From contig NZ_LT906438.1 in NCBI RefSeq assembly GCF_900186955.1, positions 3,162,001-3,226,000 of the forward strand: 64,000 bases of DNA. Reading direction: 5' to 3'. Position numbers and translations under genes: made by a program. The notes beneath the pieces were generated by a model that saw nothing but the letters and a program-made list of their open reading frames with translations, was not told where the DNA came from and ran no database searches. The stretch is from Bacillus pumilus (GTDB lineage Bacteria > Bacillota > Bacilli > Bacillales > Bacillaceae). Numbering within the stretch: position 1 is the stretch's first letter; every line of letters starts with the position of its first letter. Below are positions 20,434-32,195 of this stretch, in pieces.

Positions 20434-20898
20434 ATGAAGAAAACAATGACGATCATTCTTCTTTCTGTAGCAGTTATTGCCTTAGGTGGCTGGATTGTTT
20501 GGCAGCAGCAGACCATCTTTAAAGCAGAGAAAACACATCAGCAAGAAAGCAAAACGAGCGATCTGAAGCTCTCGCAGTTAACATCAGATCAAACAGATAT
20601 GAAGCATAAAAACGATGAACAAAAAAAGCAAATAGCCACCGTCACAAAAAAGCTCAAAAAAGAAAAGAAAGCCTATGAAAAAGAGGTCAAACAGCGTAAA
20701 GCGCTTGAGATAAAAGTCGACCAGCTTCAAAAAGAGCTGGCAGCAGCAAAAGCCACTGCTCAAGCAAATAAGCAGACCGCTCAGGGTACAAGAAAACCAA
20801 CTGTGAAAAAAGACCCGAATGTCACTCATCATCCTCCATCTCAGTGGGTACAGGACCAATATGATTGGGGCGTGAAACAAGGGTATATTAAAGAATAG
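20434..20898 (+). CDS. Membrane-anchored coiled-coil protein with SLH-like C-terminal tail
   Basis: A 154-residue protein I do not recognise. Residues 1-24 are a basic N-terminus and one hydrophobic segment (signal anchor). Residues 30-110 are a highly charged Lys/Glu/Gln coiled coil with heptad-like spacing. After a KPTVKKDPNVTHHPP linker comes SQWVQDQYDWGVKQGYIKE, which looks like half of an S-layer-homology or amidase-tail repeat (Trp, Trp, Gly-Tyr-Ile pattern). AAAGGGG precedes the ATG. A surface-located spacer protein is the simplest reading. It is upstream of and close to (15 bp) the acetyltransferase gene, so probably cotranscribed. Confidence 0.6.
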   Translation: MKKTMTIILLSVAVIALGGWIVWQQQTIFKAEKTHQQESKTSDLKLSQLTSDQTDMKHKNDEQKKQIATVTKKLKKEKKAYEKEVKQRKALEIKVDQLQKELAAAKATAQANKQTAQGTRKPTVKKDPNVTHHPPSQWVQDQYDWGVKQGYIKE

Positions 20899-20913
20899 AA
20901 AGGATGAAAAAAT

Positions 20914-21378
20914 GTGATACAGATTCGGCGATTATCTCATGATGAATCTCTCCCAATGGATCTTTTACTATTAGCTGATCCTTCAAAGGAAAAGGTTCTT
21001 GCTTATGTGCAATCCAGCTCTTGTTATGCCGCTTTTCATGAAGAGGATGTGATTGGTGTCTATGTGCTATCATCGCTCTCTCAGCATTCAGTGGAAATCA
21101 TGAATGTGGCTGTGAAGGAGTCATGGCAAGGAAGGGGAATTGGGAAGCAGCTGATCCGCCATGCGATCGCTGAAGCGAAAGCCACTGGTTTTCATACGAT
21201 TGAAATCGGCACAGGCAACTCGAGTATTCAGCAGCTCGCACTTTATCAAAAATGCGGCTTCCGTCTAACGTCGATCGATCGCGATTTCTTCCTTAAGCAT
21301 TATGATGAACCCATTTATGAAAACGGGATTCAGTGTATGGATATGGTACGGCTGTCTCTCACATTTCAAGCAGACTGA
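20914..21378 (+). CDS. yvbK: GNAT-family N-acetyltransferase
   Basis: A 154-residue acetyl-CoA-dependent acetyltransferase. Motif A is WQGRGIGKQLIRHAI (acetyl-CoA pyrophosphate loop) at about 72-86 and motif B is IEIGTGNSSIQQLALYQKCGFR. The start is GTG 20914 after AAAGGATG. Locus (upstream of eno in B. subtilis) and size match YvbK; the substrate is unknown. The region between it and eno holds five extra genes here. Confidence 0.85.
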   Translation: MIQIRRLSHDESLPMDLLLLADPSKEKVLAYVQSSSCYAAFHEEDVIGVYVLSSLSQHSVEIMNVAVKESWQGRGIGKQLIRHAIAEAKATGFHTIEIGTGNSSIQQLALYQKCGFRLTSIDRDFFLKHYDEPIYENGIQCMDMVRLSLTFQAD

Positions 21379-21403
21379 CTATTTGTTCAGCCTGCTTTTT
21401 TTA
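21368..21403 (+). terminator. Terminator of the acetyltransferase gene
   Basis: AAGCAGACTGA / TTCAGCCTGCTT stem followed by seven Ts; it overlaps the stop codon and the end of the convergent small membrane protein gene. Confidence 0.75.
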
Positions 21404-21682
21404 TGCTCTTCGTTTCTTCATAGCATGAATCACATATTGAATGAAAAAGTAAAGCACAGCGCCGGCTAAAAAGCAGACAACGCATCCAAAAAGCGTCGCC
21501 TCAGAGCTGAATTGATACTCTTCAATTTTCATGATATAAAATGGCATGCCAAACAGCGTTGGACTTGACTCGATATGATTGACCTCTAACAGTAGTAAAA
21601 AGACAGGGGTCATAAACACAGCAAATATATACAGCATCGCAAGTGTTAAGCCGCTAGAAAACGAATGAAATACTTTGATCAT
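21401..21682 (-). CDS. Small two-span membrane protein of the peptide/ABC cluster
   Basis: A 93-residue protein with hydrophobic segments at about 10-33 (LTLAMLYIFAVFMTPVFLLLL) and 60-83 (ATLFGCVVCFLAGAVLYFFI) and a basic tail HAMKKRRA. AAGGAG lies before ATG 21682, which overlaps the stop of the peptidase gene, so the two are coupled. I recognise no family. Small basic two-span proteins at the end of bacteriocin clusters are often immunity proteins; that is inference from context. Confidence 0.65.
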   Translation of the reverse strand: MIKVFHSFSSGLTLAMLYIFAVFMTPVFLLLLEVNHIESSPTLFGMPFYIMKIEEYQFSSEATLFGCVVCFLAGAVLYFFIQYVIHAMKKRRA

Positions 21683-22047
21683 CTCTTTCTCTCCTTCATC
21701 TCTTTTAAACTGACTGTGATATTTTTCCCGTCTGGGCAAGCTGGATGCAGCATCACAGTGTTCAGTAAAGAAAAAAACAGCAGCTGATGACTCACCGAAT
21801 GCTTCCACGTTAATAAAAGCACAATTGAGCAGAGTACCGGAAACAGCGGACCTGCAAGTGCCACCATCAGATTAAAGCTCGGCCGGGCAAATGTCTCATG
21901 AATAATCGCCACATGCTTCCAATCAATCGTTACCACAAAATCAAAGAGCGGCCTTTTTTCGACTTTGTTACACACCATGATCATCAGCATATGACCGAGT
22001 TCATGAATGAGCACAACCGCTAGTAAACTAATGACAAGCCCCATCAT
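21679..22047 (-). CDS. Minimal M50/site-2-protease-like membrane metallopeptidase
   Basis: A 122-residue membrane protein. HELGH (residues 15-19) lies inside a hydrophobic segment and gives the zinc-binding HExxH motif; near the end N96 ... PDG (105-107) supplies the third ligand (Asp106) in the arrangement typical of M50 peptidases. So both halves of the active site are present despite the small size. Start ATG 22047 or 22044; both overlap the stop TGA of the permease gene (ATGATG), so translation is coupled. In the Bacillus epipeptide cluster a comparable peptidase (YydH) stands beside an ABC transporter; a role in cutting the small peptide encoded at the head of this cluster is inferred. 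Confidence 0.75.
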   Translation of the reverse strand: MMGLVISLLAVVLIHELGHMLMIMVCNKVEKRPLFDFVVTIDWKHVAIIHETFARPSFNLMVALAGPLFPVLCSIVLLLTWKHSVSHQLLFFSLLNTVMLHPACPDGKNITVSLKEMKERKR

Positions 22048-23441
22048 CGCAATATCGGCCTTTTTAACATCACAGCATATATACAACTGAAAAAGGCAAA
22101 TGACCCAAGCAGATAAGCGGTGGCAAGAAGAAACATATGAGCTGACAGCCACTCTAATAAAAGCATATCGATGAAGCTGAATACAGCAATCATCATCACG
22201 ATGACAAACAGTTTATTAAAATAACTGATTTTCACGACAAACCCCGTACAGGCTGCCATGACGGTCATGAATAAAATGGACAAACTCGCCAAGCCATGAC
22301 CTTCACTTTCAATACCGATCACCAAATAAGCAAGGCCAATATACACAAAATAAATGAGTAAATTGATTGTGTAATAAAATAAAATTCTTGGCAATATATA
22401 CGCACCCTTTGATGTATTTAACATAAAGATGGCCCGTTGATTGATATGATATTCTCTGCCAATCATCAGCGGAAGCATGATCAATATTTCCTTTAACGCA
22501 AACTGCACAATAAAGGCATACAGCCAGCCAGTTTCTTCCGGTGTAAAAACAAATGGCAGCCCAATCGTCAAACAAACGAGAAAGAGGAACAAAATGCCTT
22601 GTTCTTTAAAAACAGTTGATCGGATGAAATAGACCATTTCCTGCCGCACATGCGTCAGAAAGGAAGAGTACGTCCTAATTTTCTGGTAAGAAAATGACTT
22701 TACCTCTGTTTTCAGCTGCAAAAACATTTGATGAACATAGCAAGCTGCTAAGCCCTTTACCCATAGCCAGCCAGCGCTTAGAAGAATCACCAGCAACGTC
22801 AGATAGACAGCCGGCCATACATGGATCATCTCCACTGCTTTTTGAAAAAGAAGAAATATGAGTACTTGAAGTGCCGCAAAGCCGATTGTTTGTAGAAGTA
22901 AATGCTCCTTTGTTTTTGATACGAAATAACTTACACCGATCCTCATTAGCATCCATGAAGAGAGCGTATAAAGTGCCAATATGCCGCATGTGATGCAAAC
23001 AGCGATGATCCAATACAGAGATGGGGTGACACCCGTGATCAAAAGACCTAATACAATCGGTAAAAAAAGCAATCCAGCCATGAGGAAGCAAAAAAGCACT
23101 GGAAAGAAATACGCACAAAGGACAAAGGGTACACTTTGTATCGCACTGTTCAAAAAGTAGAATTGATATTCTTGGCGCTTCAGTTTATTGCGGGATAACA
23201 CAATCCCTGCTCCTAATAGTAAGAGCGACATTTTGACAAATTGGAGATATAGCGCAGCTGGCTCACTTTCACCTGCCTGCATGTAAAAGCGCAGGCTGAT
23301 GACAACGTATATCGCATAGATTAGCAAGAGAAAAACGGCAGCTGAGAGCAGCTGCAAAGGATACTTTTTTCCAAGCTGCTTTCCTTTCGTTGTCAGCATG
23401 CCCCACTCTATTTTATGAAGAACGTGTCGTGTCCAAATCAT
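22044..23441 (-). CDS. Multispanning ABC transporter permease of the peptide/ABC cluster
   Basis: A 465-residue protein with about ten to twelve hydrophobic segments and short loops, no ATPase motif and no extracellular domain. It overlaps the ATPase gene by 29 bp and the peptidase gene by 4 bp, so the three are one translational unit. GGAGAGG precedes ATG 23441. The plan is that of ABC-2-like exporter permeases of bacteriocin or immunity systems. No sequence family is recognised with certainty; base composition is similar to the surrounding chromosome. Confidence 0.75.
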   Translation of the reverse strand: MIWTRHVLHKIEWGMLTTKGKQLGKKYPLQLLSAAVFLLLIYAIYVVISLRFYMQAGESEPAALYLQFVKMSLLLLGAGIVLSRNKLKRQEYQFYFLNSAIQSVPFVLCAYFFPVLFCFLMAGLLFLPIVLGLLITGVTPSLYWIIAVCITCGILALYTLSSWMLMRIGVSYFVSKTKEHLLLQTIGFAALQVLIFLLFQKAVEMIHVWPAVYLTLLVILLSAGWLWVKGLAACYVHQMFLQLKTEVKSFSYQKIRTYSSFLTHVRQEMVYFIRSTVFKEQGILFLFLVCLTIGLPFVFTPEETGWLYAFIVQFALKEILIMLPLMIGREYHINQRAIFMLNTSKGAYILPRILFYYTINLLIYFVYIGLAYLVIGIESEGHGLASLSILFMTVMAACTGFVVKISYFNKLFVIVMMIAVFSFIDMLLLEWLSAHMFLLATAYLLGSFAFFSCIYAVMLKRPILR

Positions 23442-24183
23442 TGAGTAACCTCTCCACCTGCATATAGTAATCTCGATTTACTTCTTTATAAATCTCTTCA
23501 AGTGCCTGATGAGGAAATGTCTCATTCGTTTCTTGGCGGGACATATTCAGCTTGACGTCACCATTTCTTAAGATCATGAGATGATCATATAATGTATCAC
23601 CAAAACTCAAATGATGAGTTGAAATCAGGATGCCAGCGCCTTGATCTCTCAGCTTCATGAGCACCTTTTTTAAGATGATCATCATATCTGGATCAAGTCC
23701 GTTCGTTGGCTCGTCGAACACATAATAATCACACGGTCTGAGAAGCTGCGAAATGATCTGTGTTTTCTTTTGATTGCCATGGGACAGCTGAGCGATTGGC
23801 TGATCCATATACGGACTCAGCTCAAACAAATCGGTGAAGGTCTCTTCTCGAGTGACATCTTGCTCATGTGGCAGCTGAAGTAATTGAAAGTATTCCCTCG
23901 GTGTTAAATAATCGAACAACGCATGATCGTCAGGAATATAGGAAACATGTTTTTTCAACAGGGAAATATGTGCTGAGGATTGAAGGTTCAGCTGTTCACC
24001 ATGTAAGGAAACGTAGCCAGTAAATGGCGTCAGCCCAAACATAGCTTGAATCATCGTTGTCTTTCCTGCACCATTATGCCCTAAAAGAAGCATCATCTGG
24101 CCTTTCTCCACGTTCATTTGTATATGGCGGAGAGAGAAGGTGCGGCTATACGTTTTTTCTTGTAATTGTAATGTCAGCATCAT
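23413..24183 (-). CDS. ABC transporter ATPase of the peptide/ABC cluster
   Basis: A 256-residue ATP-binding subunit: Walker A GHNGAGKTT near 35-43, Q-loop region, signature LSHGNQKK near 133 (a variant of LSGGQ typical of exporter/immunity ATPases), Walker B YYVFDEPTNGLDPD, and switch His in ISTHH. The family is the CcmA/BcrA-like group that pairs with ABC-2 permeases. The ATG at 24183 follows GGAGGG. A hairpin stands between it and the preceding small peptide gene. It powers the permease encoded next; substrate inferred to be a peptide. Confidence 0.9.
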   Translation of the reverse strand: MMLTLQLQEKTYSRTFSLRHIQMNVEKGQMMLLLGHNGAGKTTMIQAMFGLTPFTGYVSLHGEQLNLQSSAHISLLKKHVSYIPDDHALFDYLTPREYFQLLQLPHEQDVTREETFTDLFELSPYMDQPIAQLSHGNQKKTQIISQLLRPCDYYVFDEPTNGLDPDMMIILKKVLMKLRDQGAGILISTHHLSFGDTLYDHLMILRNGDVKLNMSRQETNETFPHQALEEIYKEVNRDYYMQVERLLNDLDTTRSS

Positions 24184-24205
24184 ATCCCTCCGTTTGTTTC
24201 AGATG

Positions 24206-24229
24206 GAACAGATGACCTTGCATCTGTTC
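24206..24229 (-). terminator. Hairpin between the small peptide gene and the ABC genes
   Basis: A perfect 9-bp stem GAACAGATG / CATCTGTTC with a 6-nt loop and no T run. Such a hairpin can protect the 3' end of the upstream message or limit readthrough, giving more peptide than transporter, as in many bacteriocin operons. Confidence 0.5.
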
Positions 24230-24238
24230 TCATCCCTG

Positions 24239-24508
24239 TTAGAACCCGCATTGGATTTTAACGTACATGCCTAATAATTTGAACTCTCCTAAAAATTTGG
24301 AGCCCTGTCCAAAGGTCTTACATGCCCAAATCAATGCTCCAAGTGAAATAATGCCCAATATAGCGGCAAGGACATAAATCCAAAATGCGTTTTTCTGTAC
24401 ATTCTTAGAAGTTAGAATTCGTTGCTTCCTTTCATCATATGCCGCCAGTAGGTGGAGAATATACATATACACACCTACTGGAAAACGAAGGCTAAAAGGA
24501 TTCAGCAT
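24239..24508 (-). CDS. Small hydrophobic peptide, possible bacteriocin-like precursor
   Basis: An 89-residue protein I do not recognise. Residues 1-42 are moderately hydrophobic then charged (YDERKQRILTSKNVQKN); 43-66 are a strong hydrophobic helix (AFWIYVLAAILGIISLGALI); the tail is Gly/Lys/aromatic-rich with cysteines at about 63 and 87, ending KIQCGF. AGGGGGTGATGAG precedes the ATG at 24508. It is the first gene of the cluster and is separated by a hairpin from a coupled ABC ATPase-permease-peptidase set. A secreted or membrane-active peptide processed by the peptidase and exported or resisted by the ABC transporter would explain the layout; an accessory subunit of the transporter is the alternative. 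Confidence 0.6.
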   Translation of the reverse strand: MLNPFSLRFPVGVYMYILHLLAAYDERKQRILTSKNVQKNAFWIYVLAAILGIISLGALIWACKTFGQGSKFLGEFKLLGMYVKIQCGF

Positions 24509-24707
24509 CTCATCACCCCCTAATATATGTAAAATGATACCACCCCCTTACAGAAAGCATAAGTTCATTTCAGATCATATTTTTAGTCGATTTTTCATGA
24601 TCTATTGCTTATAAATGGTGGATCTTCTCACTTTCCCTCTGACTGAAGGACGACTTTTTACAAAAATAGGATGTGACTATTGAAACAGCTGCGGGATCTC
24701 ATTCAAC

Positions 24708-24753
24708 ACAAAAAAACGCTGCGCCCACTCTTTTATAAGAGCGGAACGCAGCG
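24708..24753 (-). terminator. Terminator of the glycolytic operon
   Basis: On the minus strand CGCTGCG ... CTCTT-ATAA-AAGAG ... CGCAGCG forms a long stem followed by seven Ts, 12 bp after the eno stop. The further 200 bp up to the small peptide gene is AT-rich; I see no gene in it and no promoter I would defend. Confidence 0.9.
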
Positions 24754-24764
24754 CGTTGCTGGCA

Positions 24765-26078
<1,314 letters not shown>

Positions 26079-26086
26079 TCAATTTG

Positions 26087-28406
<2,320 letters not shown>

Positions 28407-29591
28407 TTATTTATCGTTTAATGCAGTAACACCTGGAAGCTCTTTGCCTTCCATAAATTCAAGTGAAGCGCCGCCGCCTGTAGAAATATGGCTCATCTGA
28501 TCAGCAAGACCAAATTTCTCAACAGCTGCTGCTGAATCTCCACCGCCAATGACAGAATATGTATCTTTTGCTTCTGCCAGTGCTTCTGCGATTGCTTTTG
28601 TTCCTTTAGCGAATGCGTCGATTTCAAATACACCCATTGGTCCGTTCCAAACAACAAGTTTGCTGTTTTTAATAACATCAGCGTACTTGCCTATTGTCTC
28701 TGTTCCAATATCAAGTGCTTCTAGATCACTTGGAATTTCAGAGATTGGCACAATGCTTGTATTCGCATCATTTGAAAAGTCGTCGGCTACCAGAACATCT
28801 GTTGGAATCAGGAAGTTCACGCCTTTTTCTTTTGCACGGTCCATAAAGGATTTCGCTAAATCGACTTTGTCTTCTTCTAATAAAGATTTTCCTACTTCGT
28901 GGCCTAGTGCTTTCACAAATGTGTAAGCAAGTCCGCCGCCGATGATGAGGTTGTCCACTTTATCAAGAAGACTTTCAATCACACCGATTTTATCCTTTAC
29001 TTTTGCGCCACCAATAATCGCTGTAAATGGGCGATCAGGGTTTGAAATGGCTTTTCCTAGAACCTCAAGCTCTTTTTGCATGAGGAAGCCAGAAACAGCC
29101 GGAAGATATGCTGCAATACCAGCAGTGGATGCATGTGCACGGTGTGCAGCACCGAATGCATCATTGACATACACATCGGCTAAATCAGCAAATGCTTTTG
29201 ATAGTTCAGGATCGTTCTTTTCTTCACCAGGATAGAAACGAACGTTTTCAAGCACTAGCACATCTCCTTCTTTTAAGTCAGAGATTTGCTTTTTTACGTT
29301 GTCGCCGTAAGCTTCATCCGCTTTTTTCACTTCTTGTCCAAGAAGCTCTTGCAGACGTTTCGCTACAGGTGTCAGACGCAGTTCTTCAGTAACTTGACCC
29401 TTCGGACGACCCAAATGACTAGCTAGTAGTACCTTTGCGCCTTGTCCTGTTAAATACTCAATCGTTGGTAATGCTGCGCGAATACGAGTATCATCCGTCA
29501 CTTTTCCGTCTTTCATTGGAACGTTAAAATCTACGCGGCAGAACACAACTTTACCTTTTACGTCAATGTCTTTTACTGATTTCTTATTCAT
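28407..29591 (-). CDS. pgk: Phosphoglycerate kinase
   Basis: Transfers phosphate from 1,3-bisphosphoglycerate to ADP. It has 394 residues starting [25 protein letters not shown]; the substrate-binding signature SHLGRPKG, the hinge and the nucleotide loop GGGDSAAAV are all present. AGGAGGATC precedes ATG 29591; an in-frame extension of 14 codons is rejected. A separate promoter lies between gapA and pgk, so pgk-tpiA-gpmI-eno can be expressed without CggR control. Confidence 0.98.
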   Translation of the reverse strand: MNKKSVKDIDVKGKVVFCRVDFNVPMKDGKVTDDTRIRAALPTIEYLTGQGAKVLLASHLGRPKGQVTEELRLTPVAKRLQELLGQEVKKADEAYGDNVKKQISDLKEGDVLVLENVRFYPGEEKNDPELSKAFADLADVYVNDAFGAAHRAHASTAGIAAYLPAVSGFLMQKELEVLGKAISNPDRPFTAIIGGAKVKDKIGVIESLLDKVDNLIIGGGLAYTFVKALGHEVGKSLLEEDKVDLAKSFMDRAKEKGVNFLIPTDVLVADDFSNDANTSIVPISEIPSDLEALDIGTETIGKYADVIKNSKLVVWNGPMGVFEIDAFAKGTKAIAEALAEAKDTYSVIGGGDSAAAVEKFGLADQMSHISTGGGASLEFMEGKELPGVTALNDK

Positions 29592-29711
29592 GCTCGTCAG
29601 GAGATCCTCCTTTATTCTGGTTTCCTTACGCATTGGACAAGTCTCTCTTTATCCTTTTCCCATTTTGCCCTCATCAAAACGAGAAATCGTGCAGAACGGA
29701 TAAAAACAGAG

Positions 29712-29743
29712 AAAAAGGGAAAGGGATGCTTCCCCTTCCCTTG
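29712..29743 (-). terminator. Terminator-like hairpin between gapA and pgk
   Basis: AAGGGAAGGG / CCCTTTCCCTT stem with a 7-nt loop and one bulge, followed by a T/C-rich run on the minus strand. It lies just downstream of the pgk promoter start point, so it can end part of the gapA transcripts and would also be the 5' end of the pgk transcript. Confidence 0.7.
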
Positions 29744-29752
29744 TCCGTCTTC

Positions 29753-29781
29753 ATTATATCGTGTCTATAGGAAAGAACCAA
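29753..29781 (-). promoter_or_regulatory. SigA promoter for pgk-tpiA-gpmI-eno
   Basis: On the minus strand TTGGTT (29781-29776) and TATAAT (29758-29753) with a 17-bp spacer. In B. subtilis the lower glycolytic genes have such a constitutive second promoter. Confidence 0.75.
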
Positions 29782-29804
29782 GTGAGTTCCTTCAGTGTGA
29801 CAAA

Positions 29805-30833
<1,029 letters not shown>

Positions 30834-30843
30834 TCACAATGTT

Positions 30844-31881
30844 TTATATTGAGGGATCAATTGACTCCCTTAATAACTCTTTTGCGGCTCCTTCGTCTGT
30901 GACGAGAACCGTTCGGCGGGGTTTTTTGAAATAAGCTTCAATGGCCCCTGCCTTTGATGATCCACCTGCAACAGCAATGATGTGTGGAATGCTTTCTAAA
31001 TCATCTAGCTGCATGCCGACGGAGTGCACTTTGTGGACGACCTCACCATCACGATTAAAGTAATAGCCAAAGGCCTCTGTCACTGCGTCATGCTCATCAA
31101 TCTTTTTTAAATCTTCAGCTGGTGTGTTTCGTCTCATCGCCATTGTTTTTGCTTCACCGATTCCATGAATGAGCATCGTGGATGATTTAATCGTTTGAAG
31201 CACTTCTTTGACTGACGGCTCTTCAATAATGGAAGAGTAAGCACCTTCTGACAGCTGTCCTGGAACAAACAACAGTTTGTAAGTACCGGAAGCTTTTTCA
31301 GCCATGTGGGCACAAATGGTGTTTGCCTGATTTTTTACATTCTCCCCAAGACCGCCTCTCGCAGGGACAAACATCATGTCTCTGTTTTTGGCATCAGGGG
31401 TCATCATTTCGGCAACGGCTTCCATCGTCGTTCCGCCAGTGACGGCGACGATATTATTTCCAGTAAACCTTTTTTTCATACATTGGACAGCAGCTCTTCC
31501 CATCTCTTGCTTCACCCACGGGGATTCGTCACTGTCACCAGAAACGATCACGACTTCTTCTAGGCCTAACTTCCTCTTTAATGTATTTTCCAAAAAGGTT
31601 AAACCTAAAACGTCTTTCATCATTCCTTCAAGCATTTCAAGCAAAGCGTGGCCTTCACTCGTCAGCATCATGCCGCTCGTTTTGACATCCAGCAGATTTT
31701 GTTCTTTTAAAAACTGAACTTCAGCTCTTAAGATGCGCTCACTGAGACCAAGACTCGTCGCAAGACTTCTGCGGCCGATTGGTTCAGCTAATCTGATGTA
31801 CTGCAAAATGTCGTAGCGTTTTTGCATAACGATGAGAAGATCTGGCAATAATTTTTTTTGAGCTTCCAATAAACGATTCAT
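30844..31881 (-). CDS. cggR: Central glycolytic genes regulator CggR
   Basis: A 345-residue SorC-family repressor. The N-terminal HTH (EPIGRRSLATSLGLSERILRAEVQFL) is followed by a sugar-phosphate-isomerase-like effector domain (VAVTGGTTMEAVAEMM, IHGIGEAKTMAMRR, IIAVAGGSSKAGAIEAYF) that binds fructose 1,6-bisphosphate. Without that sugar it represses its own operon. The matching tandem operator lies 28 bp upstream. Five residues longer at the C-terminus than B. subtilis CggR. AGGGTCGTTAGCC precedes the ATG. Confidence 0.97.
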   Translation of the reverse strand: MNRLLEAQKKLLPDLLIVMQKRYDILQYIRLAEPIGRRSLATSLGLSERILRAEVQFLKEQNLLDVKTSGMMLTSEGHALLEMLEGMMKDVLGLTFLENTLKRKLGLEEVVIVSGDSDESPWVKQEMGRAAVQCMKKRFTGNNIVAVTGGTTMEAVAEMMTPDAKNRDMMFVPARGGLGENVKNQANTICAHMAEKASGTYKLLFVPGQLSEGAYSSIIEEPSVKEVLQTIKSSTMLIHGIGEAKTMAMRRNTPAEDLKKIDEHDAVTEAFGYYFNRDGEVVHKVHSVGMQLDDLESIPHIIAVAGGSSKAGAIEAYFKKPRRTVLVTDEGAAKELLRESIDPSI

Positions 31882-31908
31882 GGCTAACGACCCTTTCTTT
31901 TCACGTTG

Positions 31909-31944
31909 GACTAAAAACGTCCCACTGTGACAAAAAACGTCCCG
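31909..31944 (-). promoter_or_regulatory. CggR operator
   Basis: On the minus strand CGGGAC-N6-TGTC-N4-TGGGAC-N6-AGTC, one mismatch per right half from the known B. subtilis tandem CggR operator pattern. It lies between the promoter and the cggR start, where a bound tetramer would block RNA polymerase. Confidence 0.9.
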
Positions 31945-31982
31945 CCACAGCCAAAAAAAATCAATCCCTGCTTTCTTTATTT

Positions 31983-32011
31983 ATTTTAACAGGATCATCT
32001 TGCATTTTCAA
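31983..32011 (-). promoter_or_regulatory. SigA promoter of cggR-gapA
   Basis: On the minus strand TTGAAA (32011-32006) and TAAAAT (31988-31983) with a 17-bp spacer, upstream of the CggR operator. The rest of the 314-bp gap between cggR and rocE holds this promoter, the operator and a hairpin; I see no gene. Confidence 0.75.
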
Positions 32012-32141
32012 CTATTACAAACACATTTAGACAAAAAATAGACACATTTTCACCGATAGCCTGCTTGTCATCAAGGTTCTTGCTATGATTTTTCTTTTCG
32101 AAATATTTTATTTTCTTCTATATTGAATGAATTCATCAATG

Positions 32142-32181
32142 AAAGTGTGCATGCGTAAGAGGTCCGCATACACACTTTTTT
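32142..32181. terminator. Hairpin downstream of rocE
   Basis: AAAGTGTG.ATGCG / CGCAT.CACACTTT stem. The T run is good on the plus exit and weak (TTTCATTG) on the minus exit where rocE needs it, so efficiency for rocE is uncertain. Confidence 0.55.
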
Positions 32182-32195
32182 GATATAGTCGTCTT

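Noticed and set aside
22309-23118. Alternative minus-strand frames inside the ABC permease gene
   Set aside because: They are out-of-frame readings inside a well supported membrane protein gene with coupled neighbours on both sides.
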